64,000 bases of DNA from Limnobaculum allomyrinae (lineage in GTDB: Bacteria > Pseudomonadota > Gammaproteobacteria > Enterobacterales > Enterobacteriaceae). This document shows, piece after piece, positions 17,038-26,910 of this stretch. Where the stretch lies: assembly GCF_016649425.1 (NCBI RefSeq), contig NZ_JADRCR010000006.1:124001-188000 (forward strand), written 5' to 3'. A model generated the notes under the pieces. The model made no database searches. It saw only the letters and a list, made by a program, of their open reading frames with translations, and had not been told where the DNA came from. Each line of letters opens with the position of its first letter. The first letter of the stretch is position 1. A program made the position numbers and the translations under genes.

Positions 17038-17931
17038 TTAGTGCACGCTACGGACGGTTCTTAAACCGTGTAACACGCCCGCCAGACAATCCACGCCGGA
17101 AGCGGCGCCAAATTGCATTACCTGATGGCCGGCAAGTTTCAATTCCTGTTCCGTGGTTTGGCGGCAAAGGCAGCCTAAAAGTCGATAAACCGGTTCGGAA
17201 TAGTCTTGCTGTAACGCCAGTGATAAGTAGTGTTTGCTGATATCAGTGGTTTTTGTCAGCATCTGAGCGATGGCCGCTTTTACGCTGTTTATATGACGTG
17301 AAAGGGTTGGATGTTGGTGCCACAGAGAAAGGGCGGCCAGATATCCCAACAGATAATCATCGCCATCCGGCGTTAAGCCGGAGCCATAACCGATTAAACC
17401 AGCAACCTGCTGTTGTAATTGGCTATCACTGTGTGCCAGCGCTAACGAGGGGAGTCGTCCATCCGTTGGTTCATCAGGGAGCAGTTGTAATGCACTGCTA
17501 ACCTGATGTTGCTGGCAATAATCCATCAGTAATGTTTTTAATACGTGGTGGTGGTTACCAATCATTTGGCGATCCACCTCCGATGACATGCTGAGCTTCG
17601 CTGGTTGCCAGTTGCTGGCTCGGGTACTGTCCGCTTGCCAGTCACCACCGATTAACCGTCCCTGTTGGATGGTGATATGCATGGAACGATGACAGTAATT
17701 GCGCCAGTCCCAACCTGCCGGGGCCGCTATCCTTACGGCACAGGGCAGGTTTTGATATTCGTTATTCAGCAGGGTTAACAGGCCGCCATTAGCCAGCGAC
17801 AAATTAACTGCACGGGAGAACACGCTGTGTACCGCTAAACAGTGATGACCTTGCATCATTGGCCGTGCAAGATAACCCACAGAAAGTACCGTCAGGCAAT
17901 GGTTGATAACCCGAGTTCTCCCTTCCATCAT
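17038..17931 (-). CDS. allH: DUF2877 protein, carbamoyltransferase subunit AllH (YlbF)
   Basis: 297-residue DUF2877 family protein (YlbF). The conserved core GLIGYGSGLTPDGDDYLLGYLAAL is present in the C-terminal half. It begins 3 bp after the isochorismatase-like gene, so the two are surely co-transcribed. Known role: third subunit of the AllFGH oxamate carbamoyltransferase. Order here (allH first, then fdrA, allG) differs from E. coli, where ylbF follows ylbE. Confidence 0.85.
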   Translation of the reverse strand: MMEGRTRVINHCLTVLSVGYLARPMMQGHHCLAVHSVFSRAVNLSLANGGLLTLLNNEYQNLPCAVRIAAPAGWDWRNYCHRSMHITIQQGRLIGGDWQADSTRASNWQPAKLSMSSEVDRQMIGNHHHVLKTLLMDYCQQHQVSSALQLLPDEPTDGRLPSLALAHSDSQLQQQVAGLIGYGSGLTPDGDDYLLGYLAALSLWHQHPTLSRHINSVKAAIAQMLTKTTDISKHYLSLALQQDYSEPVYRLLGCLCRQTTEQELKLAGHQVMQFGAASGVDCLAGVLHGLRTVRSVH

Positions 17932-17934
17932 GGC

Positions 17935-18603
17935 TTACCCTTTCAGGCCTTCCACAATGGCGTTAGCATCGCTTACCCAGCCAAAAATAGCGCCCTGAGC
18001 TTTAATCATCTCCAGAGCATATTTTTGGAATTCAGGGAAATAGGAACCTACGCAATCCTGAGGAATGATGCACTCATAGCCACGGTCATTGGCTTCACGC
18101 ACGGTAGTAGTAACACAAACTTCAGTGGTAACACCGCAAACGATCAGGGTTTTGATACCGTGATTTTGCAGAATTAAATGCAGGTCGGTCTGATAGAAAG
18201 CCCCTTTGCCTGGCTTATCAATAACCGGCTCACCGGCGATTGGGTAGAGTTCAGGGATAATGTCATGGCCGTCTTCACCGCGTACCAGAATGCGTCCCAT
18301 CGGGCCTTTAGTACCGATAAAAGTTTGACCGCCACGGGTTAATTTTGCCGGAGGACAGTCCGCCAGATCGGCACGGTGGCCTTCACGGGTATGAATTACC
18401 AGCATTTTATGGTCACGTGCCGCTTTCAGCACTTTTTTGCATGGTTCAATGGCGGTGCGAACCAGTGAAACATCGTTGCCCAACGCTTCGCCAAAACCGC
18501 CTGGCTCAACGAAATCACGCTGCATGTCAATCATGACCAGCGCAGTAGTTTTTAAATCAAACGGCAGGGCAAAGGGTTCAGCACGAAAAGTATGTTGTGT
18601 CAT
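17935..18603 (-). CDS. Isochorismatase-like cysteine amidohydrolase (BiuH/RutB-like)
   Basis: 222 residues. The Asp-Lys-Cys catalytic set of the cysteine hydrolase family is visible: VMIDMQRDF near residue 26, the lysine in DKPGKGAF, and CGVTTEVCV with the nucleophile cysteine. The relatives are N-carbamoylsarcosine amidase, ureidoacrylate hydrolase and biuret hydrolase. The start has AAGGAGCC upstream. As first gene of the carbamoyltransferase/carbamate kinase operon, it likely removes an amide nitrogen from the imported substrate before carbamoyl transfer. The exact substrate (biuret, oxalurate-type or another ureide) cannot be told from sequence alone. Confidence 0.8.
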   Translation of the reverse strand: MTQHTFRAEPFALPFDLKTTALVMIDMQRDFVEPGGFGEALGNDVSLVRTAIEPCKKVLKAARDHKMLVIHTREGHRADLADCPPAKLTRGGQTFIGTKGPMGRILVRGEDGHDIIPELYPIAGEPVIDKPGKGAFYQTDLHLILQNHGIKTLIVCGVTTEVCVTTTVREANDRGYECIIPQDCVGSYFPEFQKYALEMIKAQGAIFGWVSDANAIVEGLKG

Positions 18604-19385
18604 AGGTCAGGCTCCTTGTGTCCCATGATTAATGGGGTAGGGGATTAAGTATTTTTGCTTCCATCAGACTAGGACAGGAATAGACAAACCGACAGGAAAA
18701 TGATTTTCACGACAGCGACAAATATTTTGACGCAGAAAAGATAATCAGAACCAGCTCTCATTATCAGCTTGATACCCATCATGTCTTTGGTTGTTAAATC
18801 AAAATAATTGATGGTGAAATTGGTTTCTATTCAAATTATTTAATGTGTAAGTGTGAGTTAACGCGGCCTTTTTATGACGTCAAAGGGTCGCGTTCTCTAA
18901 AAATAGAAGGAGCGGAATTTTTATCCGGATTGGGAAAAACACCGCTTCAGCATCGTGAGAAAACGGATACTTTTATGTTAATTTAAATGTTAAAAAAATT
19001 ACTTCGTTAGAGGTAGTTAAATATGTCGAATTGTAAAAATTCTTTATAAAATAAAACAGGTTACAAATTTTTACATCTAAGGTGTATTTTTAAGCTATCA
19101 ATATATTATGTTTTTTTTCAGTGTGATATGTCATCAATGCTATTTTTATCGCTGATTTATTCACATGAAAATGATTATTTTTTGGTCAAATGTTAAATTT
19201 AATAACCTTGCAAATTATAATGCTATTAGTTGATCGAATTTTCATATTAATACCTATTAATGAGTAAAAATTTTAACAAAAACAAATCGATAATTAAGGA
19301 TCGAGATCAATAAGTGAGACGGTTGTTCCCTCTATAATCCGCGCGTAAATGATTAAGTTCGTATGTCATCAATGAGGAGAGAACC
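18604..19385. other. Divergent intergenic region between ureide operon and fdoGHI
   Basis: 782 bp without a convincing gene, very AT-rich from about 18940 to 19320. It must hold the divergent promoters of the isochorismatase-led operon and of fdoG. An FNR-like half-match is recorded separately at 19297-19310; otherwise I see no clear motif. Confidence 0.5.
19297..19310. promoter_or_regulatory. Possible FNR-type site upstream of fdoG
   Basis: AGGAT-CGAG-ATCAA: the right half matches the FNR half-site ATCAA exactly and the left half matches TTGAT at three of five positions. It ends 75 bp before the fdoG start. Weak evidence; fdo operons are classically less oxygen-regulated than fdn. Confidence 0.25.
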
Positions 19386-22300
19386 ATGCAGGTCAGCAGG
19401 AGGCAGTTTTTTAAAATCTGCGCTGGCGGTATGGCGGGTACAACTGTAGCGGCATTAGGCTTTACGCCGGCTATGGCACTGGCGGAAACGCGTAATTATA
19501 AATTATTGCACGCCCGTGAAACGCGTAATACCTGCACTTACTGTTCCGTTGGCTGTGGGCTGTTAATGTACAGCCTGGGCGACGGAGCGAAAAACGCCAA
19601 AAGTAGTATTTTCCATATCGAAGGGGATCCGGATCATCCGGTAAACCGCGGTGCGCTTTGTCCGAAAGGGGCAGGGCTTATCGATTACATCCACAGTGAA
19701 GGCCGTTTGCAGTATCCGGAATACCGTGCGCCGGGTTCGGATAAGTGGCAGCGTTTGAGCTGGGATGACGCATTAAATCGCATTGCTAAATTAATGAAAG
19801 AAGATCGCGATGCGCATTTTCAACATACCAATGATGCGGGGACGGTAGTAAACCGCTGGCTGAGTACCGGTATGCTGTGTGGCTCTGCCGCCAGTAACGA
19901 AACGGGTTTATTGACTCAGAAGTTTATCCGTTCCCTCGGCATGTTAGGCATTGACCAGGTAGCACGTATCTGACACGGACCAACGGTAGCAAGTCTTGCT
20001 CCAACATTTGGTCGCGGTGCGATGACCAACCACTGGGTTGATATCAAAAATGCGAACGTGGTTGTGGTGATGGGCGGTAACGCTGCAGAAGCACATCCGG
20101 TTGGTTTCCGCTGGGCGCTGGAAGCCAAAAAACACAACAATGCCAAAATTGTTGTGGTAGATCCCCGTTTCACTCGTACGGCGTCGGTGGCTGATATTTA
20201 TGCCCCAATCCGTTCCGGTACCGACATTGCTTTCCTGTCGGGCGTGATTCTGTATCTGATAAATAATAATAAAATCAATGCGGAATATGTGAAGCATTAC
20301 ACTAATGCCAGCTATATCATTCGCGAAGATTTCGGCTTTGAAGACGGCTTATTCAGCGGCTTTGATGAACAGAAAGGGCGTTATGATAAATCCAGCTGGA
20401 ACTATCAGTTGGATGACAGCGGTCAACCAATGCGCGATCCGACGTTGAGCGATCCCCGTTGTGTATGGAACCTGTTAAAACATCACGTCAGCCGTTATAC
20501 CCCGGATATGGTTGAAAATATCTGCGGTACACCACAGGCAGATTTTGCCAAAGTGTGTGAAGTGCTGGCGGAAACCAGTGCGCCAAACTTAACCACTACC
20601 TTCCTGTACGCATTAGGCTGGACTGAACATACCGTTGGTTCACAAAATATTCGTACGATGGCGATGATTCAGCTGCTGCTGGGTAACATCGGTATGGCGG
20701 GCGGTGGCGTAAACGCACTGCGTGGTCACTCTAACGTTCAGGGTACGACGGACGTTGGTCTGCTATCTCAAAGCCTGCCGGGTTATCTGACGCTGCCTTC
20801 TGAGAAGCACACTAATCTGGAAACCTATCTCTCTGCGGTTACGCCGAAAGGCATGCTGCCAGGTCAGGTGAACTACTGGAGTAACTATCCTAAGTTCTTC
20901 GTTAGCCTGATGAAGAGTTTCTACGGTGATAAAGCGCAGAAGGATAACGACTGGGGCTTTGACTGGTTGCCGAAATGGGATCAATCCTACGACTGGATGC
21001 ACTATTTCGAGCGTATGGATCAGGGGCTGGTTACCGGCTTTATCTGTCAGGGGGTTAACGCCTTAGCGTCATCACCAAACAGAAACAAGACCGCGCGTGC
21101 ACTGGCGAAACTGAAGTTCCTGGTGGTGATGGATCCATTAGCCACTGAAACGGCCAGCTTCTGGGAAAACCACGGCGAGCATAACGATGTCGATCCTGCC
21201 GCGATTCAGACCGAGGTATTCCGTTTACCGTCCAGCTGTTTTGCTGAAGAAGATGGTTCTATTGCTAACTCCGGTCGCTGGTTACAGTGGCACTGGAAAG
21301 GCGCAGAGCCGCCGGGTGAAGCTAAAACTGACGGTGAAATGTTATCTGCTCTGCTGTTTAAAATTCGCGAGCTGTATAACGCCGAAGGCGGTAATACCCC
21401 GGAACCGCTGCTGAATATGCAGTGGAACTACTCTCGTCCGCATCATCCGGAATCGGAAGAAGTGGCGAAAGAGCTTAACGGTCGGGCGCTGGCGGATGTG
21501 GTGGATGCCAATGGCAATGTCCTGGCGAAAAAAGGCCAGCAGTTATCTACCTTTGCTCATCTGAGGGATGACGGCACCACTGCCAGTGCCTGCTGGATTT
21601 ATGCCGGTAGCTGGACTGAGGCCGGTAACCAGATGGCGCTGCGTGATAATGCTGATCCGTCAGGCTTAGGTTTAACGCCGAAGTGGTCATGGGCGTGGCC
21701 GGTTAACCGTCGCATCATCTATAACCGTGCATCTGCTGACGTACAGGGTAAAGCCTGGGATCCGAAACGTACCCTGATCGAGTGGGATGGCAGTAAGTGG
21801 GGCGGTAACGATGTGCCTGACTTTAACCTGACCGCGGCACCGGGTTCGGAAACCGGCCCATTTATTATGCAGCCGGAAGGCGTAGGTCGCCTGTTTGCGC
21901 TGGATAAAATGGCGGAAGGGCCGTTCCCTGAGCACTACGAGCCAATTGAAACACCAATTGGTACTAACCCGCTGCATCCAAACGTGGTGTCTAACCCGGC
22001 TGTGCGGATGTTTGAGAGCGATAAGAAAGAAATGGGTACCAGTAAGGATTTCCCTTACGTGGGTACCACTTATCGTTTAACCGAACATTTCCACACCTGG
22101 ACTAAACACTCGAAGCTGAATGCTATTACTCAACCGGAGCAATTCATTGAAATCAGTGAAGGGCTGGCGGCAAAAGTGGGCGTACAGCACGGCGATATGG
22201 TGAAGGTAAGCTCTAAACGCGGCCAGATTAAGACCAAAGTGGTGGTGACCAAACGTCTTCGCACGCTGAAAGTAAATGGTCAGGATGTGGAAACCGTGGG

Positions 22301-22436
22301 TATTCCCATTCACTGGGGCTTTAAAGGTGCGGCGCGTAACGGCTTTATTGCCAATACCCTGACGCCATCGGTGGGTGATGCTAACTCACAAACGCCAGAG
22401 TTTAAGGCGTTCCTGGTTAACGTGGAAAAGGTGTAA
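19386..22436 (+). CDS. fdoG: Formate dehydrogenase O, selenocysteine-containing large subunit
   Basis: 1016 residues when the in-frame TGA at 19971-19973 is read as selenocysteine (residue 196); without it the gene would look split in two. Oxidises formate at a periplasm-facing Mo-bis-MGD site. The N-terminus carries the Tat signal SRRQFFK. Cysteines C50, C53, C57 and C92 bind a [4Fe-4S] cluster, and residue 197 after Sec is the conserved histidine. The start MQVSRRQFF and the ALAETR mature-end region match FdoG rather than FdnG, and the length equals E. coli FdoG. GAGGAGAG lies just upstream of the ATG. First gene of fdoGHI. Confidence 0.96.
19971..20015 (+). promoter_or_regulatory. Selenocysteine TGA and SECIS hairpin in fdoG
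   Basis: TGA at 19971 is followed directly by CACGGACCAACGGTAGCAAG, closely resembling the bacterial SECIS element of E. coli fdnG and fdoG, with the GGTAGCAAG apical region recognised by SelB. The downstream frame continues unbroken for 820 codons, so this is recoding, not a nonsense mutation. It implies that selA, selB, selC and selD exist elsewhere in the genome. Confidence 0.9.
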
Positions 22437-22448
22437 CGGAGAACAATT

Positions 22449-23339
22449 ATGTCAATGCAATCTCAAGACATTATGAAGCGTTCCGCCACCAACGTTTTGA
22501 CGCCGCCTCCACAGGTGCGTCATCACCAGGAAGAAGTGGCAAAGCTGATTGATGTCACCACCTGTATCGGCTGTAAAGCCTGTCAGGTGGCCTGCTCCGA
22601 GTGGAACGATATTCGTGATGAAATCGGTCATAACGTCGGTGTCTATGACAATACTGCGGATCTGACTCCGCAGTCATGGACGGTGATGCGCTACTCGGAA
22701 GTTGAAGAAAACGGCAAGCTGGAATGGTTAATCCGTAAAGACGGCTGTATGCACTGTAGCGAGCCGGGCTGCCTGAAGGCATGTCCGTCTGCCGGTGCGA
22801 TTGTACAGTACGCCAACGGTATTGTTGATTTCCAGTCAGAGCACTGTATCGGCTGTGGTTACTGCATCGCCGGTTGTCCGTTCAATGTTCCGCGTCTGAA
22901 TAATGAGGACAACCGAGTGTACAAATGTACCCTGTGCGTTGACCGCGTTAGCGTCGGTCAGGAACCTGCCTGTGTGAAAACCTGTCCGACCGGTGCCATT
23001 ACCTTTGGTACCAAGAAAGACATGATTCATCTGGCAGAGGAGCGTATTGCCGAGCTGAACTCCCGTGGCTACACCAATGCCGGTTTATATAATCCGGAAG
23101 GGGTTGGTGGTACACACGTGATGTATGTGCTGCATCATGCCGATCGTCCTGAGCTGTATCACGGCTTACCGAAAGATCCGACTATCAGTCCGGTGGTTGG
23201 TTTCTGGAAAGGTATTCTGAAGCCGCTGTCGGCACTGGGTTTTGTAGCGACCTTTGCCGGTCTGATTTTCCACTATGTGGGTGTCGGCCCGAATAAAGTC
23301 GACAGTGATGACGAGGATGATCATCATGAAGAAAAGTAA
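22449..23339 (+). CDS. fdoH: Formate dehydrogenase O iron-sulfur subunit
   Basis: 296-residue electron-transfer subunit carrying four [4Fe-4S] clusters between FdoG and the membrane cytochrome. The cysteine clusters are [37 protein letters not shown] and CTLCVDRV...CVKTCP. A C-terminal hydrophobic helix (about 255-280) anchors it in the inner membrane. It begins 12 bp after fdoG with GGAGAACA as ribosome binding site, and its end overlaps fdoI by 14 bp. Length matches the E. coli homolog (about 300). Confidence 0.95.
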   Translation: MSMQSQDIMKRSATNVLTPPPQVRHHQEEVAKLIDVTTCIGCKACQVACSEWNDIRDEIGHNVGVYDNTADLTPQSWTVMRYSEVEENGKLEWLIRKDGCMHCSEPGCLKACPSAGAIVQYANGIVDFQSEHCIGCGYCIAGCPFNVPRLNNEDNRVYKCTLCVDRVSVGQEPACVKTCPTGAITFGTKKDMIHLAEERIAELNSRGYTNAGLYNPEGVGGTHVMYVLHHADRPELYHGLPKDPTISPVVGFWKGILKPLSALGFVATFAGLIFHYVGVGPNKVDSDDEDDHHEEK

Positions 23340-23967
23340 GATGATTAAACGTAACTCGTTTATCGACAGAGCCTGCCACTGGACGGTGGTGATTTGCTTC
23401 TTTCTGGTTGCCCTGTCAGGTATTGCGATGTTTTTCCCATCGTTACACTGGCTGACCCAGACTTTTGGTACGCCGCAAATGGGACGGATTTTGCATCCTT
23501 TCTTTGGCGTGCTGATTTTCCTGGTGCTGATTGTGATGTTCTTCCGCTTTGTGAAGCACAACATCCCGAAGAAGGACGATATCGGCTGGTTCCTGCATAT
23601 TGTGGAAGTGCTGAAAGGCAACGAACACAAAGTGGCGGATGTGGGCAAATATAACCCGGGTCAGAAGATGATGTTCTGGAGCATTATGAGCCTGATTCTG
23701 GTGCTGCTGGTTACCGGCGTTATCATCTGGCGTCCTTACTTTGCGCATCTGTTCCCAATGTGGTCGATCCGCCTGTGTCTGTTACTGCATGCGGTAGCGG
23801 CGATTGTGCTGATTCACGCCATTCTGATCCATATCTATATGGCATTCTGGGTGAAAGGCTCTATTTCCGGCATGATTGAAGGTAAAGTCAGTCGTAAATG
23901 GGCCAGAAAGCACCATCCACGCTGGGCCCGTCAGGTTGAGGCCGAAGAAGAGAAAGACAAGCGCTGA
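23326..23967 (+). CDS. fdoI: Formate dehydrogenase O cytochrome b556 subunit
   Basis: 213-residue integral membrane diheme cytochrome with four hydrophobic helices. It passes electrons to quinone. Conserved heme/quinone-region histidines sit in [16 protein letters not shown] and [14 protein letters not shown]. The C-terminal [10 protein letters not shown] motif is typical. The ATG at 23326 is chosen because it begins the MKKSK...[11 protein letters not shown] family N-terminus and has GAGG 9 bases upstream; it overlaps fdoH by 14 bp. A strong terminator follows, so fdhE, which often follows fdoI in E. coli relatives, is not in this operon. Confidence 0.93.
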   Translation: MKKSKMIKRNSFIDRACHWTVVICFFLVALSGIAMFFPSLHWLTQTFGTPQMGRILHPFFGVLIFLVLIVMFFRFVKHNIPKKDDIGWFLHIVEVLKGNEHKVADVGKYNPGQKMMFWSIMSLILVLLVTGVIIWRPYFAHLFPMWSIRLCLLLHAVAAIVLIHAILIHIYMAFWVKGSISGMIEGKVSRKWARKHHPRWARQVEAEEEKDKR

Positions 23968-23997
23968 TAGCGATTGGTTTTTCTGCATGATAGTGAA

Positions 23998-24023
23998 AAC
24001 GGCGAGATAATCTCGCCGTTTTT
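23998..24023 (+). terminator. Terminator of fdoGHI
   Basis: AACGGCGAGA-TAA-TCTCGCCGTT forms a perfect 10-bp stem with a 3-base loop followed by TTTG. It sits between convergent fdoI and exuR and may serve both strands. Confidence 0.9.
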
Positions 24024-24043
24024 GTTGATGAAATAGCGTTGTC

Positions 24044-24826
24044 TTACTTTCTCTTCTCAATCACCGAAGCATGCTCCAGATGCACCACCGGATTCTCAGC
24101 AAACATATAGCGATCAACGTTAAATTCGAAGTCTTCGCTGGTGGCGTTAAACAGCATCTGCTTGGTGTTTTCCAGATGTTCCCACATGGCGACTTTAGCC
24201 GCATAGGGGTCTTTACGGGTTAGCGCTTTGAGGATTTGATCGTGCTCGTCGCACCAGCTTTCGATGGAGCGCTCGTCAATATGTTCGTGCAGCTTACGCC
24301 AGTAAGGGTTAAGCACTCGCTGGCTCCACATCTTTTCAACGATGGTGGCCATCGCCGTATTGTGGGTAGACATCGCGACCTGAATATGGAATTTTAAATC
24401 CCATTCGGAATCACGAAAGCGGTCCTCTTTGCGGGCATGCTCCTGAATTTCCATCAGCTTAAGCAGATCTTCTTTGGTGACCTGAGTCGCGGCAAACTCA
24501 GCAATATTACTCTCAATCAACTGGCGAGCCTGTAACAGTTCAAATGGCCCGCAGGAGGCGAATTCCAGACCGCTGTGGGGCATTACCCTGGTTTTCGGTT
24601 GATTAGAGATAACATGAATGCCGGAACCTTTACGTACATCCACATAGCCTTCCACTTCCAGCATGATGATGGCCTCGCGCACTACCGTTCGGCTAACGTT
24701 CATTTCATCAGAGATCAGGCGTTCGGCCGGTAATTTTTCACCAACGGCATACACACCTTGTTCAATGCGACGTTTTAATTCGGTAGCGATTTGTTGATAT
24801 AAGCGAGAACTGTCGACCATTTGCAT
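24044..24826 (-). CDS. exuR: Hexuronate regulon repressor ExuR (GntR/FCD family)
   Basis: 260 residues. A GntR winged helix ([30 protein letters not shown]) is followed by an FCD effector domain ([19 protein letters not shown], metal-binding histidines in HIQVA and the late helices). It matches E. coli ExuR more closely than UxuR, including the [17 protein letters not shown]-terminus. It represses hexuronate uptake and degradation genes until galacturonate or a derivative binds. The local context (TRAP importer, uxaC, uxaB, uxaA) agrees. A second in-frame ATG lies two codons downstream; neither start has a strong ribosome binding site. Confidence 0.93.
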   Translation of the reverse strand: MQMVDSSRLYQQIATELKRRIEQGVYAVGEKLPAERLISDEMNVSRTVVREAIIMLEVEGYVDVRKGSGIHVISNQPKTRVMPHSGLEFASCGPFELLQARQLIESNIAEFAATQVTKEDLLKLMEIQEHARKEDRFRDSEWDLKFHIQVAMSTHNTAMATIVEKMWSQRVLNPYWRKLHEHIDERSIESWCDEHDQILKALTRKDPYAAKVAMWEHLENTKQMLFNATSEDFEFNVDRYMFAENPVVHLEHASVIEKRK

Positions 24827-24884
24827 ATTGAGTACTCTAATCGTTAAAACCAGTGATTGAAGGCTTAATCGGATATCATCAGGC

Positions 24885-24898
24885 TATCATACCACTTA
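24885..24898. promoter_or_regulatory. Candidate ExuR operator upstream of exuR
   Basis: TATCATACCACTTA, read on the minus strand as TAAGTGGTATGATA, contains the TGGTAT half of the ExuR/UxuR palindrome (TTGGTATACCAA-type). It lies about 60 bp upstream of exuR and would fit autoregulation. Confidence 0.45.
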
Positions 24899-25015
24899 TA
24901 AAATTTGTGCACTATGTTGTGTTGAAATCAATGAAGGGTATTGGTTTATTGCGGTTTTTATCTTTTAACTGTTCACCGCTGACACCACACACAGTGCCAG
25001 CGATGAAGCAGAACC

Positions 25016-26335
25016 TTATTTCATGCCAAACAGACCCGGCAAGAACAGGGAGAGTTGAGGAATGTAGCTGACGGCGAACAGCGAAACCAGTAATGCGGCA
25101 AAGAATGGCAGCATGGGTTTCAACAAGTCTTGCAGTTTCACGCCGGAAACCGAGCAGCCAACGAACAGGGCACTACCAACCGGCGGAGTACAGAGCCCGA
25201 TACACAGGTTGAATACCATCATGATGCCGAAGTGCACCGGATCCATTCCCATCGATTTAACGATAGGTAAGAAGATCGGGGTGAAGATCAGTACCGCAGG
25301 TGTCATATCCATAAACACCCCGATGATTAACAAAATAATGTTAATGATCAGCAGGATGACAATCAGGTTATCCGACACACTGATTAACGCTTCGTTAATC
25401 ATATAGGGGATATCCGCATTGGTCATGGCCCATGACATGCCCACAGAAACCCCAATCAGGAACAGCACGATAGAGGTGGTGACCACCGAATCAAGAATGA
25501 TTTTTGGCAGATCTTTAAATTTGATTTCACGGTAAATCAGTACCGAAAGCACAAAGGTATAAACCACCGCAATGGCAGATGCTTCGGTTGCGGTAAAGAT
25601 ACCGCCCAGAATACCGCCCATGACGATAACCACCATCAGCAGGCTTGGGATCGCATCCAGAAACGCTTTTACTACCATTTGCATGGTAGGACGTGGTGCC
25701 ATCGGATAGTTACGACGCTTGGCGATAACGTAAGTAACTAGCATAACGCTCAGACCCATCAGAATGCCCGGAATATAGCCGGCCATAAACAGAGTGGCTA
25801 CCGAGATACCACCAGCGGTCAGCGCATAAACGATCAGCACGTTTGACGGAGGAATTAACAAGCCAGAGATACAGGAGGTGACGTTAATAGCAGCGGTGAA
25901 AGAGGGCTCATAGCCGGCTTTTTTCTGCATCGGTGCCATGGTGCCACCAACGGCCGCCGCAGCGGCAACCGCGGAACCAGAAATCGAACCGAACATCATG
26001 TTGGCCATCACGTTAACGTGCCCCAGAGAACCCGGAATACGACCAACCATAATTTGAGAAAGATTAATCAGACGGTGAGCAATGCCCCCGCTGTTCATCA
26101 GTGAACCTGCCAGTATAAAGAACGGTATGGCCAGCAGAGAGAAACTATCGAGTCCGGTGGCTATCTTTTGACCGGATATGGTTAGCGTAACATCGGTTGG
26201 CAACATCAGTGAGCCAGCGACCAGCGTGGCAATACCAATGGCAAAGGAGATAGGAACGCCAGTGAAAACCAGGATGACAAAGGTCATCAACATAACAAGG
26301 GGAACAAACCATTCCCAGGCAGTGAGCCATTCCAT
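25016..26335 (-). CDS. TRAP transporter large permease (DctM), hexuronate type
   Basis: 439-residue DctM-type permease with about 12 hydrophobic helices, the ion-coupled translocation subunit of a tripartite TRAP importer. Family motifs such as GSISGSAVAAAAAVGGTMAP and PPVGSALFVG are visible. Its ATG shares one base with the stop of the DctQ gene (TAATG), giving translational coupling. Lying between exuR and uxaC, it most likely carries galacturonate or glucuronate, replacing the MFS transporter ExuT found at this position in E. coli. Substrate inferred from context. Confidence 0.88.
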   Translation of the reverse strand: MEWLTAWEWFVPLVMLMTFVILVFTGVPISFAIGIATLVAGSLMLPTDVTLTISGQKIATGLDSFSLLAIPFFILAGSLMNSGGIAHRLINLSQIMVGRIPGSLGHVNVMANMMFGSISGSAVAAAAAVGGTMAPMQKKAGYEPSFTAAINVTSCISGLLIPPSNVLIVYALTAGGISVATLFMAGYIPGILMGLSVMLVTYVIAKRRNYPMAPRPTMQMVVKAFLDAIPSLLMVVIVMGGILGGIFTATEASAIAVVYTFVLSVLIYREIKFKDLPKIILDSVVTTSIVLFLIGVSVGMSWAMTNADIPYMINEALISVSDNLIVILLIINIILLIIGVFMDMTPAVLIFTPIFLPIVKSMGMDPVHFGIMMVFNLCIGLCTPPVGSALFVGCSVSGVKLQDLLKPMLPFFAALLVSLFAVSYIPQLSLFLPGLFGMK

Positions 26336-26835
26336 TATTTACTCTCCTCTGTTGTCCCGGGATTGACGATAGCATCAATGATAAACAGCAGGCTGTAATA
26401 CACCATGATGATGCCGCTTATCGGTAACACAACGTAGATATAGGCCATAGGAACTTGCATGGCCGGGGAAACCTGACCAGATTCATACACTTTTGCCAGC
26501 AGGGTATAACCGCCCCAAATCATGACACCGCCGGAAAAACCGCAGATGCAAAGGTTAATAATAATGTTGCTGATACGGCGCTTAATGCCGGTCAGGTTTA
26601 AAGTAAACAGGTCAATGGAAAGGTGCTTTTGCAGGCCAACCGTATAGGCGGCACCTAATAAACCAACCCAAATCATACTGAAGCGGGCGATCTCATCCGT
26701 CATCGTACTGGGGCTATTGAGGACGAAGCGGCTGAACACCTGCCAGACGACGCAAATTACCAGTATCACCATCATGACGACTGAGAATGTTGCGATAAAC
26801 CAATCAATTGGCTTTTTTAATTTTTCAATAGGCAT
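26335..26835 (-). CDS. TRAP transporter small permease (DctQ)
   Basis: 166 residues with four hydrophobic helices, the small membrane subunit of a TRAP transporter. It pairs with the downstream DctM by a one-base stop/start overlap, and follows the DctP gene by 75 bp. The N-terminus MPIEKLKKPIDWF and the RFVLNSPSTMTDEIARF segment fit the DctQ family. Hexuronate specificity is inferred from neighbours. Confidence 0.88.
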   Translation of the reverse strand: MPIEKLKKPIDWFIATFSVVMMVILVICVVWQVFSRFVLNSPSTMTDEIARFSMIWVGLLGAAYTVGLQKHLSIDLFTLNLTGIKRRISNIIINLCICGFSGGVMIWGGYTLLAKVYESGQVSPAMQVPMAYIYVVLPISGIIMVYYSLLFIIDAIVNPGTTEESK

Positions 26836-26910
26836 GTTGTTTGTTCCATAAAAATAGCGGGCTGAACAACGGTATTTATCAACCCCTTCAGCACCGCCAT
26901 TGGAAAAATA

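Noticed and set aside
19386-19973. fdoG as a truncated gene ending at TGA 19971
   Set aside because: The TGA is followed by the FdoG-type histidine and a SECIS-like hairpin, and the frame continues to the normal FdoG length; it is selenocysteine.
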